Shown: positions 15,442 to 23,832, numbered from the stretch's first letter. The stretch is DNA of 43,127 nucleotides from Solirubrobacterales bacterium (GCA_013815355.1 JACDGG010000005.1:1-43127), one strand, 5' to 3'. A program made the numbers and translations. Notes: generated by a model not told the origin, from the sequence alone.

Positions 15442-17063
15442 GCGCTCAGGCGAACGGCACCCATGGCCGGAACGGCTCCGCGTCGGCGCAGGGCAAGCTG
15501 GGGCTCGACCCCGGGGTAGTCTCGGCCTGCCGCCAGGCGGCAAAGCAGATCGCCGATGAGGTGGGCGAGCAGATCGCCGGGCGCACGACCGTCTCGGTCG
15601 AGCGCAGCGTTACGCGCCTGCTCGGCGTCGACGGCGCGGACGCGCTCGAGGTGCCGCTGCCGAACGTGCTCGTCGATCACGTGCACCACGGAGGCGGCCT
15701 CGGCAAGGGGATCTCACACTGGCTCGGCAACGCGCTGCTGCAGAGCGAGCGCACGCCCCAGCAGATCGCCGAGGCGCTCAGCGCGGGCGAGCTCGATCTG
15801 CTGAGGATCGAGCAGGCCGACGAGCAGGCGATCCGCGAGCGCATCACCGAGGAGTGCGCGGCGAAACTGGCGGAGATCAACCGCCGCTTCGCAGAGCGCC
15901 GCGCCACGCGCGAGCGCCTCGGCGAGACTGCCACTCCACAGCGCTACGTGCTCACGGCCACGGGCGATGTCTATGAGGACGTCGTGCACGCCAAGGCCGT
16001 CGCGCAGGCCGGCGGGGACATCATCGCGGTGATTCGCTCGACCGCGCAGAGCCTGCTCGACTACGTCCCCTACGGCCCCACCACCGAGGGCTACGGCGGT
16101 ACCTTTGCCACGCAGGCGAACTTCCGCATCATGCGCGAGGCGATGGACGAGTGGTCTGAGCAGCACGGGCGCTACGTGCGCCTGTCGAGCTTCTGCTCGG
16201 GCCTGTGCATGTCGGAGATCGCCGCGATGGGCGCCTGGGAGGGCTTTGACAACATGGTCAACGACGCCCTCTACGGCATCCTCTACCGCGACATCAACCC
16301 TGTGCGCGGCCTGATCGACCAGCGCATCTCGCGCATGATCAACGGCTACTTCGGCGTCGTCATCAACACCGGCGAGGACAACTATCTGCGCACCGCCGAT
16401 GCCCTCGAGGCAGCACCCTCGGTCACTGCCTCGCAGTTCATCAACCATCAGCTCGCGCACGCCTCGGGCGTGCCCGACGCGCAGATCGGACTCGGCGACG
16501 CGTTCGAGATCGACGTGCCCGTCACCAACAGCCTGCTTTATGAGTGGGCCCAAGCGCAGCTCACGCGCGAGCTGTTCCCGGACTGCCCCGTCAAGTACAT
16601 GCCGCCCACACGGCACATGGACGGCAACCTGTTCCGCACGCACGCCGCCGACTCGCTGTTCAACCTCGTCACGATCGCAACCGGCCAGGGCATCCAGACG
16701 ATCGGCGTGCCGACTGAGGGCATCTTCACGCCCCACATCCACGACCGCGTGCTCGGCCTGCAGAACGTCGACTACGTCTTCAACGCCGCGCGCGACATCG
16801 GCGAGGAGGTCGAGTTCAAGCGCGGCGGGATCATCCAGACGCACGCCCAGCAGGTGCTCTCAGGCGCTCGGGCGCTGCTCGAGCGGATCGCGGATACGGG
16901 CCTCTTCAAGGCGATCGAGGAGGCGAGCTTCGGTGATGTCAGCCGCAAGATCGACGCGGGCCGGGGCCTGGAGGGGATCGTGGAGACCGAGCCCGGCTAC
17001 TTCAACCCCGTGGTCGGGCTGATGCGCGACCCGGCCGTCGCGGACGAGGCGAGCTATGCGTAG
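15438..17063 (+). CDS. kamD: Lysine 5,6-aminomutase alpha subunit, copy 1
   Basis: A 541-residue protein matching the large PLP-binding TIM-barrel subunit of D-lysine/beta-lysine 5,6-aminomutase, an adenosylcobalamin enzyme that moves the terminal amino group from C6 to C5. Visible family blocks: 'YGPTTEGYGGTFATQANFRI', 'RLSSFCSGLCMSEIAAMGA', 'NDALYGILYRDIN', 'INTGEDNYLRTADA', 'TASQFINHQLA' and 'VKYMPPTRHMDGNLFRTH'. These match my memory of the clostridial KamD closely, so activity is likely. The ATG overlaps the LysRS stop (ATGA), and its own stop overlaps kamE by 8 nt, giving tight stoichiometric coupling. The first ~15 residues are a flexible Gly/Asn/Ser tail. It is clearly related to the copy at 22273-23832 but with many substitutions, so the duplication is not recent. 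Confidence 0.93.
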   Translation: MSAQANGTHGRNGSASAQGKLGLDPGVVSACRQAAKQIADEVGEQIAGRTTVSVERSVTRLLGVDGADALEVPLPNVLVDHVHHGGGLGKGISHWLGNALLQSERTPQQIAEALSAGELDLLRIEQADEQAIRERITEECAAKLAEINRRFAERRATRERLGETATPQRYVLTATGDVYEDVVHAKAVAQAGGDIIAVIRSTAQSLLDYVPYGPTTEGYGGTFATQANFRIMREAMDEWSEQHGRYVRLSSFCSGLCMSEIAAMGAWEGFDNMVNDALYGILYRDINPVRGLIDQRISRMINGYFGVVINTGEDNYLRTADALEAAPSVTASQFINHQLAHASGVPDAQIGLGDAFEIDVPVTNSLLYEWAQAQLTRELFPDCPVKYMPPTRHMDGNLFRTHAADSLFNLVTIATGQGIQTIGVPTEGIFTPHIHDRVLGLQNVDYVFNAARDIGEEVEFKRGGIIQTHAQQVLSGARALLERIADTGLFKAIEEASFGDVSRKIDAGRGLEGIVETEPGYFNPVVGLMRDPAVADEASYA

Positions 17064-17814
17064 GGACGTCGACCTCACAGCGGTCGGCCCATACGCCGAC
17101 CACCTCAGCGACGGGCTCGTGCAGATGAGCTTCACGCTGCCGGTGCCCCACTCGCTCGCCGCACGCAAGGCCGCGCTGGAGCTGGCCGGCAAGATGGGAT
17201 TCTCCGAGCCCGAGGTGGTTCACTACGAGGAGCTGACCGAGGGCTACACCTACTTCGTGATGTATGGGCGCTGCACGCAGAGCGTCGACTTCGAGGCGCT
17301 GCAGGGCGAGGGCTTCGACATCGAGTACATGAGCGAGGATGAGATCGAGCGCTTCGCCGCGGAGCACCTCAGCCGCAAGGTGGTGGTCGTCGGGGCGAGC
17401 ACGGGCTCCGATACCCACAGCGTCGGCATCGACGCGATGCTCAACCTCAAGGGCTACCACGGCCACCACGGCCTCGAGGGCTACCACGCCTTCGAGACCC
17501 ACAACCTCGGCAGCCAGGTCCCCAACAGCGTGCTGCTGGCCAAGGCGATCGAGGTCGGCGCCGATGCGATCCTCGTCTCCCAGACGGTCACCCAGCAGAA
17601 CCTGCACGTGCACAATCTCACTGAGCTCGTCGAGATGGTCGAGGCCGAGGGCAGGCGCGGGGACATGATCCTCGCCTGCGGCGGCCCGCGCGTCTCCAAC
17701 GAGCTCGCCAAGGAGCTCGGCTACGACGCGGGCTTCTCCAAGGGCACTGAACCGCATCACCTCGCGACCTTCATCGTGCGAGAGCTCGCCGCACGCGTGG
17801 CGAGCACCACCTGA
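17056..17814 (+). CDS. kamE: Lysine 5,6-aminomutase beta subunit (B12-binding), copy 1
   Basis: A 252-residue protein. Residues ~1-90 are the aminomutase dimerisation domain ('VQMSFTLPVPHSLAARKAAL', 'YTYFVMYGRC'). The rest is a Rossmann-like cobalamin-binding domain. D119-x-H121-x-x-G124 (SDTHSVGID) is the base-off/His-on motif whose His ligates cobalt. Lys132 in 'NLKGYHG' lies 11 residues later, the spacing of His133 and Lys144 that I recall for the clostridial enzyme, where the lysine forms the PLP aldimine. 'NLGSQVPN', 'VSQTVTQQNLHVHNL' and 'LACGGPRVSNELAKELG' complete the fold. It overlaps kamD by 8 nt and is followed after 10 nt by the KamB-like gene. The subunit looks intact. Confidence 0.93.
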   Translation: MRRDVDLTAVGPYADHLSDGLVQMSFTLPVPHSLAARKAALELAGKMGFSEPEVVHYEELTEGYTYFVMYGRCTQSVDFEALQGEGFDIEYMSEDEIERFAAEHLSRKVVVVGASTGSDTHSVGIDAMLNLKGYHGHHGLEGYHAFETHNLGSQVPNSVLLAKAIEVGADAILVSQTVTQQNLHVHNLTELVEMVEAEGRRGDMILACGGPRVSNELAKELGYDAGFSKGTEPHHLATFIVRELAARVASTT

Positions 17815-17824
17815 GAGGCTCTGA

Positions 17825-18868
17825 GTGCTGAGCGATCTGACCGCCTCCGCCAGGCGCCTGGCGCTGGTGGGGCTCGCCAAGAACACGGGCAAGACGGAGG
17901 CGCTCGCAGCGCTCCTGCGCGAGCTGGAGGCGGCCGGGCGCCACATCGGCGTGACCTCAGTCGGCCACGACGGCGAGGAGCGCGACGTGATCAACGCCGA
18001 GATCAGCAAGCCACGCGTGCTCCTCGGAGGCGGGAGCATCGTCGCGACCACCGACGCGCTGCTGCGCGCGAGCGGACTGCCTCACGATCTGCTGCAGAGC
18101 ACAGGCGTCCGGACGCCGCTCGGCGAGGTCTTGATCGCTCGCCTGCGCGGTCGCGGCGCGCTCGAGGTCGCCGGTCCGAGCGACTCGGCAGGCCTCGGCG
18201 CGGTAAGCGAGGCGATGCTCGGCTACGGCGCCGAGCAGGTTCTGATCGACGGCGCGATCGACCGCCGCGCCGCCTCCTCGCCGGCGGTGACCGACGGCCT
18301 CGTGATCTCGACCGGCGCGGTCCTCAGCCACGACATCGAGGAGATCGTGACGATCACTCGGGAGGCCGTCGAGCTCGTGCGCCTACCCCATCTCGATCCG
18401 AGCGCGACGGGACTGCGCACGCTCGCTGAAGGCGACTCGATAACGGCGCTCCTCAGCGATGACCTCGAGCCGGTGGCGCTGCCCGAGCGCTTCATCCTCA
18501 CCAGCGAGGACGGGCAGACCGCCCGGCTGCTCGACGAGCACCCTCGCGCTCGCTGGCTGCTCGTCGCCGGTGCGCTTCCCGATCGCTTCCTGCGCCAGCT
18601 CGCGCACGCCGCGCACCGCCGCGGGCGCGAGCTGACCGTCGTCGTGGCAGACCCCACGAAGGTGTTCCTCGCCGGACACGGCATCGGCTGGTTTGGAGCG
18701 CAGGGCGTCACGATCGAGGCGCTGGACACGATCCCCCTGCTCGCGATCACCGTCAATCCGGTGGCGCCCCAGTCACACCACTTCGACTCGATTGAGCTAC
18801 GCGACCTGCTGGCCGAGGCGATCCCCGACGTGCCGATCTTCGACGTGCTGCACGCCGACTATCGCTAG
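17825..18868 (+). CDS. KamB-like P-loop protein, putative aminomutase reactivase component, copy 1
   Basis: A 347-residue protein with a GTG start. Residues 16-24 (GLAKNTGKT) are a Walker A motif in an N-terminal strand-loop-helix, followed by 'ITVNPVAPQSHHFDS' near the C-terminus and 'VLIDGAIDRRAASSP' in the middle; the middle and end fit a SIMIBI-like or related NTPase fold. Proteins of this kind sit beside kamDE in lysine fermenters, where KamB with the MutS-like KamC is proposed to reactivate cobalamin-inactivated 5,6-aminomutase. I identify it by position and the AKNTGKT loop, not by alignment. No KamC-like gene is in the window. Its last 4 bases overlap the stop of the convergent LysRS paralog 2. 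Confidence 0.62.
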   Translation: MLSDLTASARRLALVGLAKNTGKTEALAALLRELEAAGRHIGVTSVGHDGEERDVINAEISKPRVLLGGGSIVATTDALLRASGLPHDLLQSTGVRTPLGEVLIARLRGRGALEVAGPSDSAGLGAVSEAMLGYGAEQVLIDGAIDRRAASSPAVTDGLVISTGAVLSHDIEEIVTITREAVELVRLPHLDPSATGLRTLAEGDSITALLSDDLEPVALPERFILTSEDGQTARLLDEHPRARWLLVAGALPDRFLRQLAHAAHRRGRELTVVVADPTKVFLAGHGIGWFGAQGVTIEALDTIPLLAITVNPVAPQSHHFDSIELRDLLAEAIPDVPIFDVLHADYR

Positions 18869-20427
18869 CGCAGCTCGCGCAGCGTCGGGAACGGCACGAC
18901 TTCGCGAATCGACTCGACGCCGCAGAGGATCATCAGGAAGCGGTCGACGCCCATGCCGCCGCCGGTCGTCGGCGCCATGCCATATTCGAGCGCGCGCACG
19001 TAGCCCTCGTCGTAGGGGTGGGGCTGATCGCCGTCGTCGCCGGGGCGGCGCTTTCGCTGTGTGACGAAGCGATCCCACTGGTCGAGCGGGTCGTTCAGCT
19101 CGGTATCGCCTGAGAGCACCTCCATGCCGCGGATCACCGTGTCGAAGTGCTCGCCGAGGCGCGGGTCGCGGGAGTGGCGCTTGCAGATCGGGAACAGCTC
19201 GATCGGGAAGTCGAGCACGTGCGTCGGCTGCATCAGAAACGGCTCGACGTACTTGCCGTAGACCTCTTCGGCCAGCTTCGCCCAACTCATCTCCGGGTCG
19301 ACCGAGGGCTCGTCGAGCACCTCGATCAGCTCCTCGCGGCCGGCCTCGAGATAATCGACGCCGACAGCCTCCATGATCGCCTCCTGCAGAGTCACTCGCT
19401 TCCACGGGCGCGCGAGGTCGATCACCTGTCCGTCGTACTGCTCGATCTTGGTCGTGCCCAGCGTGCGCAGCGCGACACCCTCGGCGAGCTCTTCGCACCA
19501 CACCGCCACGTCGAGGTAGTCTGCGTAGCTCATCATGCACTCGAGGATCGTGAATTCGGGGCTGTGACGGTGTGAGATCCCCTCGTTGCGGAAGGCGCGA
19601 CCGAGGTCGTAGATGTTCTCGAGGCCCCCGACGATGCAGCGGTTGAGGTACAGCTCGACGGAGATGCGCAGGTGCAACTCAACGTTGAGCGCGTTGTGGT
19701 GGGTCTTGAACGGGCGCGAGTTGGCGCCGCCGGCGAGCGCCTGCAGCATCGGCGTCTCGATCTGCGTGAAGCCTTTCTCGCGCAACACCGCGTGGATCGC
19801 CTCGATCGCGTGTGTGCGTTTGAAGAACATCTCGCGCGTCTTGGCATTGGCAAGCAGGTCCAGTTCGCGGTAGCGATAGCGCGTACCAAGATCCTCGACG
19901 CCGTGGTGGCGGTCGGGCGGCGGGCGCAGCGCCTTCGCCAGCAACGTGCACGCATCGACTCCGAGCGCGAGCTGGCGACGCTGGGTCACATAGACGGCCG
20001 CATCGACGCTCACGATGTCGCCGATGTCGAGGTCGAGCATGCGCTCGTAGGCCTCGTCTCCCATCGCCTCGCGGCGTGCGACGAGCTGGATCAAGCCGGA
20101 CTGGTCGCGCAGATCGAAGAAAGTCGCCTTGGAATGCCCGCGCCGCGCAATCAAGCGACCGCACGCGCGATAGCTGAGGCCGGGATGAGCGCCCGTTGCG
20201 ATCGCTGCGGGATCGTGAGCAGCCTGGATGTCCGCCACCCAGGTGCGTGGCACACGCTTCTCGAGATAGGGATAGGGCTCGACTCCCTCGCCCCGCAGCC
20301 GCTCCATCTTCGCGCGACGTTCGTCGGCGCCGACGGTCTCCTCCTCCTGTACATGCGAACCGTTGCCCGCCGCGGTCTCGAGCGCCACGTCTGCCTCCTC
20401 TGGTGGTGACTTTCCGGGCGCGCTCAC
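18865..20427 (-). CDS. Class II lysyl-tRNA synthetase paralog 2 with altered lysine pocket
   Basis: A 520-residue protein beginning with GTG inside the GTGA overlap with the upstream KamB-like gene. It has the same layout as paralog 1: a disordered acidic N-terminus, OB fold ('ACGRLIARRGHSKATFFDLR'), motif 2 'AFRNEGISHRHSPEF' and motif 3 'TGGGMGVDR'. The pocket carries the same changes: E296-C-M298 where LysRS has ELY, and S439-G-D441-T-E443 where LysRS has NGFSE. 'PVEVSPLAKR' is 'PIELFPICKR'. So the altered pocket survived while the rest of the protein diverged from paralog 1, which argues for selection. It is last in the minus-strand cassette, whereas paralog 1 is first in its own. The substrate may be the same or a related lysine isomer (inference). 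Confidence 0.85.
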   Translation of the reverse strand: MSAPGKSPPEEADVALETAAGNGSHVQEEETVGADERRAKMERLRGEGVEPYPYLEKRVPRTWVADIQAAHDPAAIATGAHPGLSYRACGRLIARRGHSKATFFDLRDQSGLIQLVARREAMGDEAYERMLDLDIGDIVSVDAAVYVTQRRQLALGVDACTLLAKALRPPPDRHHGVEDLGTRYRYRELDLLANAKTREMFFKRTHAIEAIHAVLREKGFTQIETPMLQALAGGANSRPFKTHHNALNVELHLRISVELYLNRCIVGGLENIYDLGRAFRNEGISHRHSPEFTILECMMSYADYLDVAVWCEELAEGVALRTLGTTKIEQYDGQVIDLARPWKRVTLQEAIMEAVGVDYLEAGREELIEVLDEPSVDPEMSWAKLAEEVYGKYVEPFLMQPTHVLDFPIELFPICKRHSRDPRLGEHFDTVIRGMEVLSGDTELNDPLDQWDRFVTQRKRRPGDDGDQPHPYDEGYVRALEYGMAPTTGGGMGVDRFLMILCGVESIREVVPFPTLRELR

Positions 20428-21467
20428 ACGAGCACCAGCTCACGATCGCGCACGTCGAGAATCGGCACGCGCGGGATTGCCTCTTCGAGCAGCCCGCGCA
20501 GGTGCTTGGAGTCGAACACGTGCGAGTGCGGCGCCACCGGGTTGACCGTCAGCGCACGCAGATGAATCGGGGCGAGCACGCGCAGATGGATGCCCTGACG
20601 GGCAAACCAGCCACAGCCATGCTCTGCGAGGAACACCTTCGAACTGTCCGCCACAGTCACGGTCAGCTCGCGCCCTCGTGCGGCACGCAGCAGCCGCACG
20701 AGGAACGACTCGCAGAGGGCGCCGCGAACGATCAGGTGGCGCGCCGAGGGGCTCGAGCGCAGGACCGCGGCGATCTGCTCGCTCGTGCCGCTCAGCGCGA
20801 GGCGAGCGGGGAGCGAGAGCCACGATCCGTCGTCCTCGCCCACGAGCACGCTGTCCGGCTGTGCGCTGGCGATCGCGCGGATCAGTGGGTCCTCGAGCTC
20901 GGGCAGGCACACGAGCTCGACCGCGCTGCGGGTGCGCGCCACCACCTGCTCGGCATCACTGTCGAGCACCGCGCCCGTGGACATCACGAGGCCGTCCGAA
21001 ACGGTTGGCGAGGACGCCATCCGACGGTCGAGGGCCCCGTCGATCAGCACCTGGTCGGCGCCGTGGAAGAGCATCGCGTCGCTCACCGCGCGCACGTCCT
21101 CGGCCGCGCTCGGCCCGGCGATCTCGACGCTCCCCGCCGCCAGCATGCGCGCCACGACAACGCGGCCGAGCGAGGTGCGCATGTCCGTGCGCAGCAGCCG
21201 TTCGTGCGCCTGCGGGCATGCTTTCAGCAGCGACTCGGTCGTGGCCACGAGACTCCAGGCGGGCAGCTCGATGCGCGGCTTCTCGATGCGCGCGTCGATC
21301 ACGTCGCGCTGCTCGCCATCGCGGCCCACGGAGGTGACCCCCACAGTCTGCCCCGCTTCGTGCAGCTCGCGCACCGCGCAGGTGAGCGTTTCGGTCTTCC
21401 CCGTGTTCTTTGCGAGGCCCACGAACGCGACACGACGCGTCCAGGCGAGTAGTTCTGAGAGCGACAT
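20424..21467 (-). CDS. KamB-like P-loop protein, copy 2
   Basis: A 347-residue protein, the same length as copy 1 at 17825-18868. Walker A GLAKNTGKT is at residues 17-25. Shared blocks with copy 1 are 'GVTSVGRDGEQRDVIDARI', 'VLIDGALDRRMASSP', 'GLVMSTGAVL', 'VTVADSSKVFLAEHG' and 'LTVNPVAPHSHVFDS'. The stop codon overlaps the GTG of the LysRS paralog (GTGA), and the start lies 6 nt past the kamE2 stop, so all four genes form one translationally linked unit. The assignment as aminomutase reactivase component rests on gene context; another NTP-dependent role, such as coupling mutase and synthetase, cannot be excluded. Confidence 0.62.
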   Translation of the reverse strand: MSLSELLAWTRRVAFVGLAKNTGKTETLTCAVRELHEAGQTVGVTSVGRDGEQRDVIDARIEKPRIELPAWSLVATTESLLKACPQAHERLLRTDMRTSLGRVVVARMLAAGSVEIAGPSAAEDVRAVSDAMLFHGADQVLIDGALDRRMASSPTVSDGLVMSTGAVLDSDAEQVVARTRSAVELVCLPELEDPLIRAIASAQPDSVLVGEDDGSWLSLPARLALSGTSEQIAAVLRSSPSARHLIVRGALCESFLVRLLRAARGRELTVTVADSSKVFLAEHGCGWFARQGIHLRVLAPIHLRALTVNPVAPHSHVFDSKHLRGLLEEAIPRVPILDVRDRELVLV

Positions 21468-21473
21468 CGCGCG

Positions 21474-22268
21474 CTAACCCGCCGCCTGCACGGCGGCGTC
21501 GCGCTCGGAGAGCGTGCTTTGCTCGGCGATCCGCGCGGCCAGCTCGCGCACCAGGAACGTCGCGAGGTGATGTGGATAGGTTCCGCGCGAGAAGCCCGCG
21601 TCGAAGCCGAGCTCCTTGGCAAGCTCGTTGGAGACGCGTGAGCCGCCGCAGGCGAGAATCGTGCGCTTGCGCCGGCCCTCGGCCTCCACTATCTCGACCA
21701 GCTCGGTCAGATTGTGGATGTGCAGATCCTGCTGGGTGACCGTCTGGGAAACGAGAATCGCATCGGCGTCCAGCTCGATCGCCTTGGCGACGAGCGTGCT
21801 GTTGGGGACCTGGCTGCCGAGGTTGTGAGCCTCGAACGCGCGGTAGCCTTCCAGGCCCCGGTTGCCGTGAAAGCCCTTGAGGTCGAGCATCGCATCGATC
21901 CCGACGCTGTGGGTGTCCGAGCCGGTGCAGGCTCCGACGACCACGATCGGACGGCCGATGTGCTCGGCCGCATATGCCTCGATCTCATCTTCGCTGAGGT
22001 ACTCGAGGTCGAGCTCGTCGACCTGCTGGGCGGTGTAGTCGATGCTGCCGGCGAAGCGCCCGTAGAGAAGGAAGTGCGTGTAGCTCTCGCGCAGACGCTG
22101 CTGGTGAACGACCTCGGCGCGCTCGAGGCCGAGCCTCGCAGCGAGCTCCAACGCGCACTTGCGCCCCGCCTGCCCGTGTGGCACGGGCAGCGTGAAGCTG
22201 ATCTGCACGATGCCGTCGTCGAGATGGTCGCCGTATGGGCGCACCCGCTCGAGGTCGACCGCGCGCAT
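21474..22268 (-). CDS. kamE: Lysine 5,6-aminomutase beta subunit (B12-binding), copy 2
   Basis: A 264-residue protein. It has a dimerisation domain ('VQISFTLPVPHGQAGRKCAL') and a cobalamin domain with D118-x-H120-x-x-G123 (SDTHSVGID) and Lys131 (DLKGFHG), the same cobalt-ligand and PLP-lysine spacing as copy 1. 'NLGSQVPN', 'VSQTVTQQDLHIHNL' and 'LACGGSRVSNELAKELG' are conserved. The ATG at 22268, 4 nt after the kamD2 stop, is preferred; the longer frame upstream reads through kamD2 in another frame and is Arg/Ser-rich noise. The extra C-terminal ~12 residues compared with copy 1 are unconserved. Confidence 0.92.
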   Translation of the reverse strand: MRAVDLERVRPYGDHLDDGIVQISFTLPVPHGQAGRKCALELAARLGLERAEVVHQQRLRESYTHFLLYGRFAGSIDYTAQQVDELDLEYLSEDEIEAYAAEHIGRPIVVVGACTGSDTHSVGIDAMLDLKGFHGNRGLEGYRAFEAHNLGSQVPNSTLVAKAIELDADAILVSQTVTQQDLHIHNLTELVEIVEAEGRRKRTILACGGSRVSNELAKELGFDAGFSRGTYPHHLATFLVRELAARIAEQSTLSERDAAVQAAG

Positions 22269-22272
22269 CTGA

Positions 22273-23832
22273 CTAGACAACGCCCACTCCTTCCATGACC
22301 TCGAGCGCCGGGTTGAAGTAGCGCTCGTCGGTCTCGATAATCCCCTCGAGACCGCGCCCCTCGTCGATTCGCCGCCGCACGTCGCCGAACGTGCCGTCTT
22401 CGATCGCACCGAACATCCCCACCTCGGCGATCCGCTCGAGCAGCTCATGCGCTTTGTGCAGTACCTCGCCCGCGCGCGTCTGAATCAGTCCGCCGGGCTT
22501 GAACTGGATCTCCTCGCCGAGGTCGCGGGCGAAGTTGAAGACGTAGTCCACACATTCAAGACCCACCACGCGGTCGTACATGTGCGGCGTGAAGACGCCC
22601 TCGGTCGGTACGCCCGCGGTCTGGATGCCCTGTCCGGTGGCGACCGTGATCAGGTTGAACAGCGTGTCGCAGGCGTGCGTGCGGAACAGGTTGCCGTCCA
22701 TGTGGCGCGTCGGGGGCATGTACTTGATCGGGCAGGCAGGGAACAGCTCGCGCGTCAGCTGCGCCTGCGCCCAGGCGTAGAGCAGGCCGTTGGTCGTTGG
22801 CGGGTCGATCTCGAAGGCATCGCCGAGCGCCACCTGCTCCTCGCGCATGCCGGAGTCGAGCGCGAGGCGGTGGTTGATGAACTGCGATGCCGTCACCGAC
22901 GGCGCCGCCTCCAGTGCCTCGGCCGTGCGCAGGTAGTTGTCCTCGCCCGTGTTGATGACCATCCCGAAGTAGCCGGCGATCATCCGTGAGACGCGCTGGT
23001 CGATCAGCGTGCGCTGCATGTTGATGCCGCGGTAGAGGATGCCGTAGAGCGCGTCGTTGACCATGTTGTCGAGCCCCTCCATCGCGCCGAGCGTCGCGAA
23101 CTCGGTCATGCACAACCCCGAGCAGAAGCTCGACAGGCGCACGTAGCGCCCATTGCGCTCGCACCACTCATCCAGGCCCTCGCGCATGATGCGGAAGTTC
23201 TCCTGGGTTGCAAAGCTGCCGCCATAACCCTCGGTCGTCGGTCCATAGGGCACGTGCTCGAGCAGGCTCTGCGCCGTGGAGCGTGTCACCGAGACGACAT
23301 CCCCGCCCGCCTCGGCGACCGCCACTGAGTGCACGACATCCTCGTACACGTTGCCCGTGCCGCTGAGCATGTAGCGAAGCGGCGTCGGACCCTCGCCGAG
23401 GCGCTCGCGCATCTCTCGGCGCTCGTCCGCACGGCGCGCGACCTCTCCCATGCGCTCTTCGCACTCGCGCGTGATGAGCGTGCGGATCGCTCCCTCCTGC
23501 GCCAGCGGCAGGCTGCAGAGATCGAGCGTCCCGGCGCTGACGGCCTCGGCGACCTCCTGAGCGCTGCGCCCGCTGAGCAGCATCGCGTTGCCGAGCCAGT
23601 AGGCGACTCCCCGGCCCAACCCGCCGCCATCGTGCACGTGCCCCACCAGCACATTCGGCAGCGGCACGTCGAGATCGCTGATTCCGTCGACCCCGAGAAA
23701 ACGCGTGACCGTGCGCTCCACCGAGACGGTCGTCTTGCCCGCGGTTTCCGCAGCGAGCCGCTCAGCAATTTGCGCGGCGAGCTGCCGGCATGCCTCGAGC
23801 ACCCCTACGTCTAGGTCCAGCTTCGACTCCAT
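22273..23832 (-). CDS. kamD: Lysine 5,6-aminomutase alpha subunit, copy 2
   Basis: A 519-residue PLP-binding large subunit, first in the minus-strand cassette. Family blocks are 'YGPTTEGYGGSFATQENFRI', 'RLSSFCSGLCMTEFATLGA', 'NDALYGILYRGIN', 'INTGEDNYLRTAEA', 'TASQFINHRLA' and 'IKYMPPTRHMDGNLFRTH'. The ATG at 23832 is chosen because the protein's similarity to copy 1 begins there ('LDLDVGVLEACRQLA'); an upstream ATG at 23904 would add 24 residues with no counterpart. TAGTCT lies shortly before this start and could be a -10, but I see no convincing -35. It works with KamE2; whether the two mutases differ in substrate (D-lysine, L-beta-lysine, or another) cannot be read from sequence. Confidence 0.92.
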   Translation of the reverse strand: MESKLDLDVGVLEACRQLAAQIAERLAAETAGKTTVSVERTVTRFLGVDGISDLDVPLPNVLVGHVHDGGGLGRGVAYWLGNAMLLSGRSAQEVAEAVSAGTLDLCSLPLAQEGAIRTLITRECEERMGEVARRADERREMRERLGEGPTPLRYMLSGTGNVYEDVVHSVAVAEAGGDVVSVTRSTAQSLLEHVPYGPTTEGYGGSFATQENFRIMREGLDEWCERNGRYVRLSSFCSGLCMTEFATLGAMEGLDNMVNDALYGILYRGINMQRTLIDQRVSRMIAGYFGMVINTGEDNYLRTAEALEAAPSVTASQFINHRLALDSGMREEQVALGDAFEIDPPTTNGLLYAWAQAQLTRELFPACPIKYMPPTRHMDGNLFRTHACDTLFNLITVATGQGIQTAGVPTEGVFTPHMYDRVVGLECVDYVFNFARDLGEEIQFKPGGLIQTRAGEVLHKAHELLERIAEVGMFGAIEDGTFGDVRRRIDEGRGLEGIIETDERYFNPALEVMEGVGVV

